Part shown: piece by piece, positions 1 to 7,861 of the stretch
Layout of the letters: every line of letters starts with the position of its first letter
Numbering within the stretch: the stretch's first letter is position 1
Origin: Brachyspira murdochii
GTDB taxonomy: Bacteria; Spirochaetota; JAAYUW01
Direction of reading: 5' to 3'
Length of the DNA: 34,230 nucleotides
Assembly (NCBI GenBank): GCA_020722965.1
Contig: DYJT01000001.1
Location: 108,014 to 142,243 of the forward strand
Notes under the pieces: model-generated
The model's database searches: none
Seen by the model: the letters and a program-made list of their open reading frames with translations, nothing else
Told to the model about the DNA's origin: nothing
Translations under genes and position numbers: made by a program

Positions 1-1
1 T

Positions 2-856
2 CCTATAATGCAACCGCAGTCAATGGTACAACCTCCTCCCATACCACAGCCCCAGGTTGCTCGACCTTCGGGATTTGGTCCTCAATATAATCCACAGTAT
101 GTTCCACCAATTTCTCAACAAGCTAAAACTCCATTTTCTTACCAACAGCCACTAGAAAAGGAAGGATTACCATCAAACTATCCAATAGAAAAAGGTTCTA
201 AAATTCAGCCACAATCTTTTCCACAACAGGATAATGTTGAAATAAATAAACCTATAGAGGAATTCCCTAATTCATCAGATTATCCTCGATATTCAGAGAC
301 ACCAAATTTTCCAGAATTTCCAGAATATCCTCAATCTTCAGAAAACCTGCAAAATGAAAAACCTTTAGGCTATGAAAGTAATTTAAAAGAACAAATGGAA
401 AAAGAAAATAATGGAGAAAAACAGCAAGAACAAGAAAACTCTGGTTCAATAGAACCAAATATCCCTGATTATTTTGAACCTATTGAATCCATGTTCCCAG
501 AGGAAATTGCAGAAGAATCTAACTTTGAAGAACCCATGGAGATTAAGGAAAAAGAGCCAGGTGAAAAGATAAATCCAGGTGGGGAGAAAAGCAAAAATCA
601 TGAAAATGGAATTCTCAATCTCGGGGTATTAAAATTTGGACCACCCCAACCAGAAGTGGTAAAAAAGCTGTTGATGTCAAAGCCAAAAAGTATTGATGAA
701 AAAAAAGATTTTTTCGATAAATCCTTAAAAGAATTGGGGAAATTCTTATTTTCAAAAATAGCATCATCACCGAAGGAAATTCAGGAAAAGGCAACTCTTT
801 CGAAAAATTTTAAAACATTTATTGATTTTATGGAAAAAGAAAAGAATAATGCATAG
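2..856 (+). CDS. Proline/glutamine-rich acidic protein of unknown function (5' end probably outside window)
   Basis: I do not recognise a family. The frame is open to the window edge. An ATG lies at position 8, but the codons before it (Pro-Ile) continue the same composition, so the true start may lie upstream. The first 50 or so residues are rich in Pro, Gln and Tyr, with PPP and PQPQ runs. A middle segment (about residues 90-200) is rich in Glu, Pro, Asn and Ser and looks disordered. The last 75 residues are different: a GVLKFGPPQPEVVKKLL segment followed by Lys-rich amphipathic helices, which could be the folded functional part. There is no signal peptide or membrane segment in the visible part. 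Its stop overlaps the chosen folC start by 8 bases, so the two are probably co-transcribed and translationally coupled. Function cannot be inferred beyond that. Confidence 0.7.
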   Translation, partial: PIMQPQSMVQPPPIPQPQVARPSGFGPQYNPQYVPPISQQAKTPFSYQQPLEKEGLPSNYPIEKGSKIQPQSFPQQDNVEINKPIEEFPNSSDYPRYSETPNFPEFPEYPQSSENLQNEKPLGYESNLKEQMEKENNGEKQQEQENSGSIEPNIPDYFEPIESMFPEEIAEESNFEEPMEIKEKEPGEKINPGGEKSKNHENGILNLGVLKFGPPQPEVVKKLLMSKPKSIDEKKDFFDKSLKELGKFLFSKIASSPKEIQEKATLSKNFKTFIDFMEKEKNNA

Positions 857-2231
857 ATGGGAAAATTTTGATAAAGCTTTAGATTGGATTTATTCATTTA
901 CAAATTTAGAAAGAGATCGAGACAAAAGAAAAGATAAAGAATCATTTCAATTATTGCCTATTAAAAAGATGGATCAATTTTTTGGTAATCCATCGGCAAA
1001 ATTAAAAATTATTCATGTGGCTGGATCTAAAGGCAAAGGTACAGTATCATATTTGTTATCAAAGTATTTTACTAACATCGGTTTTAAGGTTGGCTTATAT
1101 ATTTCCCCTCACATATTAAATGTTAGGGAGAGAATTCAGATAAATGGAAATCTAATAAACGAAGAAGAATTTATTACAATTCTACTTAAAATAGCCGATT
1201 ATGTTGATTCGATAGATGATAAAAATGAGATACCAACTTTTTTTGATATATTTACAGAATTAGCATTTTTGTATTTTTGCGATAAAAAAGTTGATTTAGC
1301 CATTTTAGAAGTGGGTTTGGGGGGAAGGCTGGATTCTACGAACATAGTAAAACCACTAACCTCGGTAATAACCTCTATAACCCTGGAACATACAGAAGTT
1401 TTAGGTAATGCTCTTAGAGAAATAGCAGGTGAAAAGGCTGGAATAATAAAACCGAATGTACCTGTTGTCCTTAGCAAAAATAGGTTAAAGGTCTTACAAA
1501 GGGTAACAGAAGAAGCAGTTAGGAAAAACTCTAAGATCTACTATTGTGAGAATTTTGTTAAGGTTAAAGAAAGGTCTTTTTTAAAAAGGGATGAGAATAT
1601 TTATTGTAATTATAAAATTGATTTATTAAAAGAAAAAGAAAGCTTTTATGTAATTTCAAAATTGATTGGAAGTTTCCAAGATGAAAATATAGCAACGGCA
1701 ATATTAACATGCATTGTCAGTGGAAAATTATTAAATAAACAATTTGAAAAAGAAATTTTTATCAAAACATTAGAAGATGCAAGATGGAATTTCAGATTTG
1801 AAATTAAGTTTTATTTAAATCGAACAATAATAATAGATGGTGCTCATACCCAGGACTCTATTAAAAAACTAATCAACACAATCAAAATATTGATCAAACA
1901 AAAATTGATATCTGAAGAAATTGGTGTTGTAATTGGAATGATGAAAGATAAGAATCATAAAGGGATACTTAATAATTTGCTGAAAATCTCTTCTTGCTTT
2001 TATTTTGTTGAGCTTGATAAGTGGAAAGATTCTAAGGTATTAAATTATTTAGGAGTATTTAAGGATTTATTAAAAAACGAGAAAAAGCAAAAGGTAAAAT
2101 ACTATATACAAGATGATATTCAATGGAAAGGCAGTGAAATTATTGAAAAATTAGTAAAAGAAAACAAGACAATCAAAACAATTATAGTAACAGGTTCATT
2201 GTATTTAGCTCAATATTTTACTGATCTGTAA
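849..2231 (+). CDS. folC: Bifunctional folylpolyglutamate/dihydrofolate synthase
   Basis: Mur-ligase-family enzyme that adds glutamate to folates with ATP in the cytoplasm; some members also convert dihydropteroate to dihydrofolate. Visible are the P-loop GSKGKGT (residues 59-65), the family motif EVGLGGRLDSTN, the TLEHTEVLG segment with the metal-binding His, the EKAGIIK motif, and the C-terminal-domain motif DGAHTQDS, where most relatives have DGAHNP. At 460 residues it is slightly longer than the usual 420-440. I chose the ATG at 849 because it gives the normal N-terminus and overlaps the previous stop by only 8 bases; an in-frame ATG at 822 would add nine residues. It ends 14 bases inside the convergent MutS-like gene. 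Whether it has dihydrofolate synthase activity cannot be told from sequence. Confidence 0.92.
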   Translation: MHRWENFDKALDWIYSFTNLERDRDKRKDKESFQLLPIKKMDQFFGNPSAKLKIIHVAGSKGKGTVSYLLSKYFTNIGFKVGLYISPHILNVRERIQINGNLINEEEFITILLKIADYVDSIDDKNEIPTFFDIFTELAFLYFCDKKVDLAILEVGLGGRLDSTNIVKPLTSVITSITLEHTEVLGNALREIAGEKAGIIKPNVPVVLSKNRLKVLQRVTEEAVRKNSKIYYCENFVKVKERSFLKRDENIYCNYKIDLLKEKESFYVISKLIGSFQDENIATAILTCIVSGKLLNKQFEKEIFIKTLEDARWNFRFEIKFYLNRTIIIDGAHTQDSIKKLINTIKILIKQKLISEEIGVVIGMMKDKNHKGILNNLLKISSCFYFVELDKWKDSKVLNYLGVFKDLLKNEKKQKVKYYIQDDIQWKGSEIIEKLVKENKTIKTIIVTGSLYLAQYFTDL

Positions 2232-3852
2232 TTTTATTAATGCAATCTTGCACGAAATCATTTTGAAATTTGAATAATTTTAATAGTGTAATTGCATTTT
2301 TTGGAACCTCACTTTCTGTAAAAACTTCTATTACAGAGTGATCAATGAATTGATGTAACTTAAAAAGTGGTAAATCTTCATTTGTAGCTAAATATTGTGA
2401 AATTTTCATTAAATTGTCTTTGGTAAAGCCAAGAATACAATATTTTCTACATTTTATTCCTTCGGAAATTCCGTCATAATGCGTAGAAATAACTGCGAAA
2501 GAGTTACTTGTTGAAAATTTCTGTGCCATAGCTTTGACAATTGCTTTGCCTTCTAGCGGATTTGTACCCGAAGCTGGTTCATCAAGTAAGAATAAATATC
2601 CCTTTTCAAGATTTTCAAAAAAAGGTTTAATCGAGATAAGTTCATATCCAAAAGAAGATAAACCTTCTTTGATAGATGAAGAAGATGTCCTTGATATATA
2701 AATTCCATTGAACAAAGGGATTTTAACGGATTGTGCAGGTACCATTAGTCCTGAATGAACTAGATAAGATATTTGAGCAATTGTTTTTAATGTGCAGGTT
2801 TTACCTCCCATGTTAGACCCTGTTAAAATATTGGTACCTCTATCTATTTTAATGTTTAATGGAATGTATTTAATATTCTCCTTTTCCACATATTTTTCTA
2901 AAATTAAGTTTCTACCATTTTCTATCTCAAATGAATCAAAAGATATCTCTGGAACAATTCCATTAATTTTATATGCAAAGTCAATTTTAGTAAGATAAGA
3001 ATCTATTATACCAATAATCTCAAAGCTTTTTAGCAATAAATCACTCTTCTCTTTAATTGAATCTGAGATTTCCTTACATATCTTAAGTTTTTCAAGATAT
3101 ATTTCATTAGAGATTTTTTCTAATTTTTCATTTATAACTATTAGATTTTGATCTGGTTTCAATCTAATTTTTAAGTATAATGTTGTTTCTTCTATAATTC
3201 CAAAGTCATTTTTATCTATTTTATCGATTTTATCTTTATCCTCTTTTAAAATGATCTTTGGGTTTGAATATGAAATATTAAGATATTTATATTTTTCCTC
3301 TAACTTTTTTTCATGATATTTTTTCTCTTTTTCAACTTCTTCCAATCTGTCTATCAATATGGATAAATTGCTGCTAGATTCTTTGTAAATTGAAAATGTT
3401 GGTTCATATGGATGAAATTTATCTATTTTTCTAAGTAAATCGTCTATATAATTTAAAATATTTTTATCAAAAATAGATATTTCATTTATGGGAAAAAGTC
3501 TTTTTATAAAATCCACAGAAAGCAAAAATTGTTTTATATCATAAATTTCTGTTTCGAGAAATATTTCGATATCCTTTTTTAAAATATTTCTTAAATCTTT
3601 TATAGTCTTTAACTTAAATCTTAATTTCTCAAAAATTATATTTCCTTTGTCTGTTTTAAAAAAATTAAAACCTTGACTTTGTAAGTTATAATCATCAATA
3701 AGTTTTTGTTCATCACCTTTTTTATAAAATGGTTCTATGAAAAAAAAAGTTTCTGAACCAAGTTTATTTGAAAAATTTAGTTTTTTCTGGATTTCATCTA
3801 TATCGGCTTCTTCTTTGTTAACAAGAAAATTTTCATATATATTTTTTTTCAT
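2218..3852 (-). CDS. MutS-like ATPase (domain V only; possible KamB-type aminomutase partner)
   Basis: The C-terminal 200 residues are a MutS-type ABC ATPase. They show Walker A GSNMGGKT, the signature-like segment SSFGYELISI, Walker B LFLLDEPASGTNP, and the H-loop STHYDG. The N-terminal 330 residues are Lys/Glu/Ile-rich with coiled-coil character. They lack the MutS1 mismatch-recognition Phe-X-Glu region and the MutS2 Smr nuclease domain. The tail contains EVPKNAITLLKLF, resembling a segment I remember from the MutS-like proteins (KamB and relatives) encoded with lysine 5,6-aminomutase and ornithine aminomutase, which are thought to help maintain those B12 enzymes. No aminomutase gene lies in this window. 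It is transcribed divergently from rny and converges on folC with a 14-base overlap. The ATPase class is certain; the role is open. Confidence 0.8.
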   Translation of the reverse strand: MKKNIYENFLVNKEEADIDEIQKKLNFSNKLGSETFFFIEPFYKKGDEQKLIDDYNLQSQGFNFFKTDKGNIIFEKLRFKLKTIKDLRNILKKDIEIFLETEIYDIKQFLLSVDFIKRLFPINEISIFDKNILNYIDDLLRKIDKFHPYEPTFSIYKESSSNLSILIDRLEEVEKEKKYHEKKLEEKYKYLNISYSNPKIILKEDKDKIDKIDKNDFGIIEETTLYLKIRLKPDQNLIVINEKLEKISNEIYLEKLKICKEISDSIKEKSDLLLKSFEIIGIIDSYLTKIDFAYKINGIVPEISFDSFEIENGRNLILEKYVEKENIKYIPLNIKIDRGTNILTGSNMGGKTCTLKTIAQISYLVHSGLMVPAQSVKIPLFNGIYISRTSSSSIKEGLSSFGYELISIKPFFENLEKGYLFLLDEPASGTNPLEGKAIVKAMAQKFSTSNSFAVISTHYDGISEGIKCRKYCILGFTKDNLMKISQYLATNEDLPLFKLHQFIDHSVIEVFTESEVPKNAITLLKLFKFQNDFVQDCINKITDQ

Positions 3853-3903
3853 CTCTACCTCACTTGCGATATAAAGATGATATATAATAAAAAAAAAGTC
3901 TAA

Positions 3904-3932
3904 TTGATTTTTTTTAAATAATATAGTATTAA
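3904..3932 (+). promoter_or_regulatory. Candidate sigma-70 promoter for rny-ymdB
   Basis: TTGATT (3904-3909), a 17-base spacer and TATTAA (3927-3932) lie about 45 bases upstream of the rny start, in the 123-base gap between the divergent MutS-like gene and rny. Matches to consensus are moderate and the region is AT-rich, so chance occurrence is quite possible. Confidence 0.33.
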
Positions 3933-3963
3933 TTACCTATAAATAAAAATAACAATAATTCTT

Positions 3964-3970
3964 GAGGGGG
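3964..3970 (+). promoter_or_regulatory. Strong purine-rich ribosome binding site for rny
   Basis: GAGGGGGG begins at about 3964 and ends a few bases before the rny ATG at 3976. It is much G-richer than its surroundings and fixes the rny start. Similar runs of five to seven G precede the preferred starts of the dapA-like and TPR genes. Confidence 0.6.
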
Positions 3971-3975
3971 GTCAT

Positions 3976-5607
3976 ATGTCTGAAACTAATTTACTTTTAC
4001 CCTCTCTTGTCTCATTAATTGTTGGAGTAATAGTTGGTTTTATAATTAGATTTGTCTATGGAGTTTTGAATCTACAAAGTGCTGAAATTAAAGCAAAAAA
4101 AATCAAAGAGGATTCTGAAAAAAAGTCTGCGGATATAATTTCTGAAGCCGATGAAAAAGTAAAGCAGAAGATGCTTGAATTAAGAGAAAGTATATCTAAG
4201 GAAAGAACAGAATTCGAAAAGGAACTTAAAGAGAAAAAGAATGAACTCACATCCATTGAAAAAAGGCTATCGAGTAGAGAGGAAAACTTAGATCGTTTAC
4301 TAAAAGCATTTGAAGAAAAAGAAAGGGTTGTCTTCGAAAGAGAAAGGCATTTAAAAAATCGCGAAGAAAGAATAAGCGAGAAAGAAAGTAGGATTGACAA
4401 GGAACTAGAGAAAATTGCCTCATTAACAAGGGAAGAAGCTAAAAAAAAGCTAGAAGAAAAGGTCAAATCAGAGGTCGAAGAAAAACTTACAAATTATTTT
4501 AATGATAAGCTTGGTTATTATGAAGAAAAGATCAAAGAATTAGAATACAATGCTGATAAACGGTCAAGAGAAATTCTTGTTTATTCGATGCAGAGAATCG
4601 CATCGGATGTTTCAAAAGAGATGAATATAACCAACATTACTTTACCAGATGATGAGATGAAGGGAAGGATAATAGGAAGAGAAGGTCGAAATATAAGAAC
4701 ACTTGAAAACTTATTAGGGGTTGATATCATAATTGATGATACTCCAGAAATAGTTACAGTTTCTGGTTTCGATCCTATAAGGAGAATCAAGGCTCAGATA
4801 ACTCTTGAAAACCTTATAAAGGATGGAAGAATTCATCCTGCTAGAATCGAAGAGGTTTACGAAAAGGCTAAACATGAGGTAGACCAAAATATTATTGAAG
4901 AAGGGACCAAAGCCTTGTATGAACTAGGAATTGGTATAAATAAGCTAAGTACCGAGTTTATTAGAGCCGTTGGAAGTCTTTATTATAGACCTTCCTACGG
5001 GCAAAATATATTAATACATTCAAAGGAAGTAGCTAAATTAGCTTCTATCCTGGCAAATGAAATAGGTGCGAATGCAGAAATAGCAAAAAAAGCCGGTCTT
5101 TACCATGATATCGGTAAGGCTGTAGAGAGTGAAGTAGGAAATAAACATATCGATGAGGGTGTTAAACTCTTAATGAAAGTTGGCGAATCCAAGGAAGTAA
5201 TTGCTGCTGTTGCATGGCATCACGAGGCTACAGGTTTCCCATCATCTTTGCTAAATGAGAAAGAATATCCTGAAAGCATTGAGGCAGTTATAGTAAGAAT
5301 CGCAGATAAAATTTCCGGTTCAAGACCGGGTGTAAGGTATGATGAAGGCTCATGGGGAGATTATATAAACAGAGTTACAGAATTAGAAAAGGAAGCTAAA
5401 CAATTTGATAAGGTTGAACATGCTTATGCGTTGCAGGCAGGAAGAGAAATTAGGCTATTTGTAAAAGCCGATGTTCCCGAATCAGATCTTGAGCAAATTG
5501 CAAAAGAGATGAAGGCTAAAATAGTACAGAATAATAAGATAAGATATCCAGGTAGAATTAAAATAACTGTTGTCAAAGAGAAAAGAGTTGTGGAGCATAC
5601 AGACTAA
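3976..5607 (+). CDS. rny: Ribonuclease Y
   Basis: Membrane-anchored endoribonuclease that starts mRNA decay. The order of parts is classic. An N-terminal transmembrane helix (about residues 8-30) is followed by a long charged coiled coil (about 35-200). Next is a KH RNA-binding domain with GRIIGREGRNIR (about 227-240), then an HD phosphohydrolase domain with H377-D378 in YHDIGK, and a conserved C-terminal region. At 543 residues it is slightly longer than typical (about 520), mostly in the coiled coil. A strong G-rich ribosome binding site precedes the ATG. Its TAA shares one base with the ATG of the next gene (TAATG), so the pair is translationally coupled. The rny-ymdB pairing is also known from Bacillus. 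Confidence 0.96.
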   Translation: MSETNLLLPSLVSLIVGVIVGFIIRFVYGVLNLQSAEIKAKKIKEDSEKKSADIISEADEKVKQKMLELRESISKERTEFEKELKEKKNELTSIEKRLSSREENLDRLLKAFEEKERVVFERERHLKNREERISEKESRIDKELEKIASLTREEAKKKLEEKVKSEVEEKLTNYFNDKLGYYEEKIKELEYNADKRSREILVYSMQRIASDVSKEMNITNITLPDDEMKGRIIGREGRNIRTLENLLGVDIIIDDTPEIVTVSGFDPIRRIKAQITLENLIKDGRIHPARIEEVYEKAKHEVDQNIIEEGTKALYELGIGINKLSTEFIRAVGSLYYRPSYGQNILIHSKEVAKLASILANEIGANAEIAKKAGLYHDIGKAVESEVGNKHIDEGVKLLMKVGESKEVIAAVAWHHEATGFPSSLLNEKEYPESIEAVIVRIADKISGSRPGVRYDEGSWGDYINRVTELEKEAKQFDKVEHAYALQAGREIRLFVKADVPESDLEQIAKEMKAKIVQNNKIRYPGRIKITVVKEKRVVEHTD

Positions 5608-6449
5608 TGTTAAAGATACTTGTTTTCGGTGATGTTGTAGGCGAGGTAGGGCGAAATGCCCTATCTCTTTTTATAAATAATAATAGAGAAAAATATCAGC
5701 CAGATCTTATTATAGCTAATGGAGAAAATATATCAGGTGGAATAGGAATTCATCCTAAAAATGCAGATGAGCTCTTTTCTATGGGCGTAGATATAATAAC
5801 CTCCGGGAATCATATTTGGCGACATAAAGAGATAATCGATTATATAAAGAAGAATGAAAAAATAATTAGGCCTCTTAATTATGGCGATAATGCACCTGGT
5901 AATGGTTATGTTTTTTTAAGGAAAAATAATTTTAAAATACTTGTTATAAATTTACTAGGTCAGGTTTTCATGGATCCTTTATTCCCTGCTGCTTATTCAT
6001 TTGATAAATTATATGAAGAAAGAAAAGAATTATTTATTAATACTGATTGTATAATCTTAGATTTTCATGCTGAAGCGACCGCTGAAAAAGTGGCAATGGG
6101 TTATTATCTTATGGATAGAGTAAATCTAATCTATGGTTCGCACACACATGTACAAACGGCGGATGAGATAATATTAAATGAAAAATCGGCTTATATCACA
6201 GATATTGGGATGACCGGTCCTTCCAATAGCGTTATAGGAATGCAGGTTGATATAATTCTTGAGAAATTTAAAACTCTAATACCAAAATCCTTTAAAGTCG
6301 CTTCGGGCGATGCGCAAATAAATGGAATTTATTTTATATTTGATGAGAAAGAGAAAAAGGTTATTAAAATCCAGAGAATTTTCGAAAGAATAGATAAAGA
6401 GATTTTAAAATCTTATTTACAAACTCTTCAAACAAATCAAAATATATAA
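5607..6449 (+). CDS. ymdB: YmdB-type metallophosphoesterase (TIGR00282 family)
   Basis: Calcineurin-like phosphoesterase of the YmdB family. Known members hydrolyse 2',3'-cyclic nucleotides and influence biofilm and RNA turnover in Bacillus. Visible are the metal motif GDVVGEVGR with D9, NGEN (38-41), SGNHIW with N68-H69, DFHAEATAEK, SHTHVQTADE (about 176-186), and the C-terminal DIGMTGP. At 280 residues it is slightly longer than the 264-residue Bacillus protein. It overlaps rny by one base, so the two products are made together and may act on the same RNA-decay pathway. The family is certain; the physiological substrate is not known from sequence. Confidence 0.93.
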   Translation: MLKILVFGDVVGEVGRNALSLFINNNREKYQPDLIIANGENISGGIGIHPKNADELFSMGVDIITSGNHIWRHKEIIDYIKKNEKIIRPLNYGDNAPGNGYVFLRKNNFKILVINLLGQVFMDPLFPAAYSFDKLYEERKELFINTDCIILDFHAEATAEKVAMGYYLMDRVNLIYGSHTHVQTADEIILNEKSAYITDIGMTGPSNSVIGMQVDIILEKFKTLIPKSFKVASGDAQINGIYFIFDEKEKKVIKIQRIFERIDKEILKSYLQTLQTNQNI

Positions 6450-6532
6450 TCAAATATTTTTAAAGATAAATTTAAAAATACCGAAAATATTAGTGAATCT
6501 TCCTCCCTGTAAAACGAGCAGATACGTTGTTG

Positions 6533-6571
6533 GGATAGGCCCTTAGCGAATGAGCGCCTATCCTTTTTTTT
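6533..6571 (+). terminator. Rho-independent terminator after rny-ymdB
   Basis: The arms GGATAGGC (6533-6540) and GCCTATCC (6556-6563) form a perfect 8-bp stem with a 15-base loop, followed directly by eight T (6564-6571). It is the only clear intrinsic terminator in the window. The T run reaches into the stop codon of the convergent methyltransferase gene (6570-6572). The G+C content here is far above the neighbourhood. Confidence 0.85.
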
Positions 6572-7718
6572 ATCTTGAAAGTACTGCAGTTAATTCAACA
6601 TGGTAAGTATTTGGGAAATTATCGATCATAAAAAGTTTTTCAATTTTGAAACCACTGTAAGCCAGATATGAAAAGTCTCTAGAAAATGTAGCCGAATTAC
6701 AGGAAATATAAATTAAGCGCTGTACATCTGAATTTATTATCTCATTTACAACTTCTTTAGTCATCCCATCTCTTGGAGGATCGGCAATTATCTGTTTAAC
6801 GCGATGATTGGTTTTTAAAAAAGCTAGAGCATCAGAAGCAATAAATTCTATATTGTTAATATTATTCCTTTGGGAGTTGAATATACCATTTTTTACAGCC
6901 CTTTTTGATAGCTCATTCACTTTTAATCTTTCAAATTTCTTGGAGATAGGTAAAGAAAAAAAACCAACTCCTCCATATAATTCAATAGTCGGTAATTCTT
7001 TTTCTACCAAATTAAAAATTAAATTCTGGAATTTATCTAATTGAAAATTGTTGACTTGAAAAAAATCTGAAATTCCAACTCTATAAATGTAATTGTTAAC
7101 TATATATTCAGCGAAATCACTATCTGTTTCGTAGTTTAAATGGGCACTATATAATTTAACCCCATCTCTTAATGTAAAACCTTTTGTAAACAAGAAGAAT
7201 TTTTTATCCAGATTATTTATAAATTCTTGCATTCTTCTGGTTAAAAGTAGACAATTAAAATTAAAAAATGGGACTACTTTCAAAGTTTTATTTGCATAAA
7301 AACCTATTTCTCCTTCATTAGTCGTTTTAATCTGGACATTATTTCTATATCGAAATCTTTCTTCACTTTTTAAAACTTCAATCTCATCTTCATATTTAAT
7401 TTTTGCGATTTTAAATAAATTTTCTAATAAGATAGATTTTTTTAATTTTAGTTCGTGTTGATAATCTGTATGTAAAAAATTACATCCACCACATTGTTCA
7501 AAAACTTTACATTCTGGTTCAATTCTATTGGGTGACTTTTCAAGGATTTTTACGATTTTACCAAAGGAATAATCCTGATGTTCTTCGACAATTTTTATTT
7601 CACATAATTCATCTGGTAAAGTAAATGGGATCATGCAGACTTTACCATTCTGGCGCCTGGCTATACCAACTCCATTTGCTCCAATCGAAATAATCTTTAA
7701 AGTCTCTTTATCCCCCAT
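6570..7718 (-). CDS. 23S rRNA m5U methyltransferase, TrmA/RlmD-RlmC type
   Basis: SAM-dependent RNA uridine C5-methyltransferase. An N-terminal TRAM/OB domain (about 1-60) is followed by an iron-sulfur motif with Cys70, Cys76 and Cys79 plus a fourth candidate Cys156. The catalytic domain has FFQVNNFQ (219-226), SAM motif ELYGGVGFFSLP (usually D-L-Y-C-G-x-G-T-F), ADPPRDG (312-318), the nucleophile Cys340 in YISCNSATFSRD, and the C-terminal NFPNTYHVEL. At 382 residues it is shorter than the roughly 430-450 of RlmD but keeps all landmarks. It is a lone - strand gene between two + strand operons. Which uridine it methylates (U747 or U1939, or a tRNA site) cannot be decided here; the Fe-S cysteines favour rRNA over tRNA. 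Confidence 0.9.
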   Translation of the reverse strand: MGDKETLKIISIGANGVGIARRQNGKVCMIPFTLPDELCEIKIVEEHQDYSFGKIVKILEKSPNRIEPECKVFEQCGGCNFLHTDYQHELKLKKSILLENLFKIAKIKYEDEIEVLKSEERFRYRNNVQIKTTNEGEIGFYANKTLKVVPFFNFNCLLLTRRMQEFINNLDKKFFLFTKGFTLRDGVKLYSAHLNYETDSDFAEYIVNNYIYRVGISDFFQVNNFQLDKFQNLIFNLVEKELPTIELYGGVGFFSLPISKKFERLKVNELSKRAVKNGIFNSQRNNINNIEFIASDALAFLKTNHRVKQIIADPPRDGMTKEVVNEIINSDVQRLIYISCNSATFSRDFSYLAYSGFKIEKLFMIDNFPNTYHVELTAVLSR

Positions 7719-7790
7719 AGCTTTCTCTCATATTAAATTTATTTTAATTATCTTTTTGCAGTACAAATTAGCAATATATCTATTTCTCGT

Positions 7791-7818
7791 TTTACTTTAT
7801 AAAATTTTCTTATATAGT
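7791..7818 (+). promoter_or_regulatory. Candidate promoter for patB-ychF-like pair
   Basis: TTTACT (7791-7796), a 16-base spacer and TATAGT (7813-7818) would start transcription about 35-40 bases before the PatB ATG. The gap 7719-7861 is otherwise AT-rich with no other clear signal. Consensus match is moderate only. Confidence 0.33.
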
Positions 7819-7861
7819 CAAAAAAATGATTTAATAAAATAAAAAAAAGGCAGATTTTAAT

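Noticed and set aside
4056..4466. A 136-codon Ser/Phe/Leu-rich open frame on the - strand inside rny
   Set aside because: It is antisense to the Lys/Glu-rich coiled coil of RNase Y, and its composition is just the complement of those codons. No ribosome binding site or family match.
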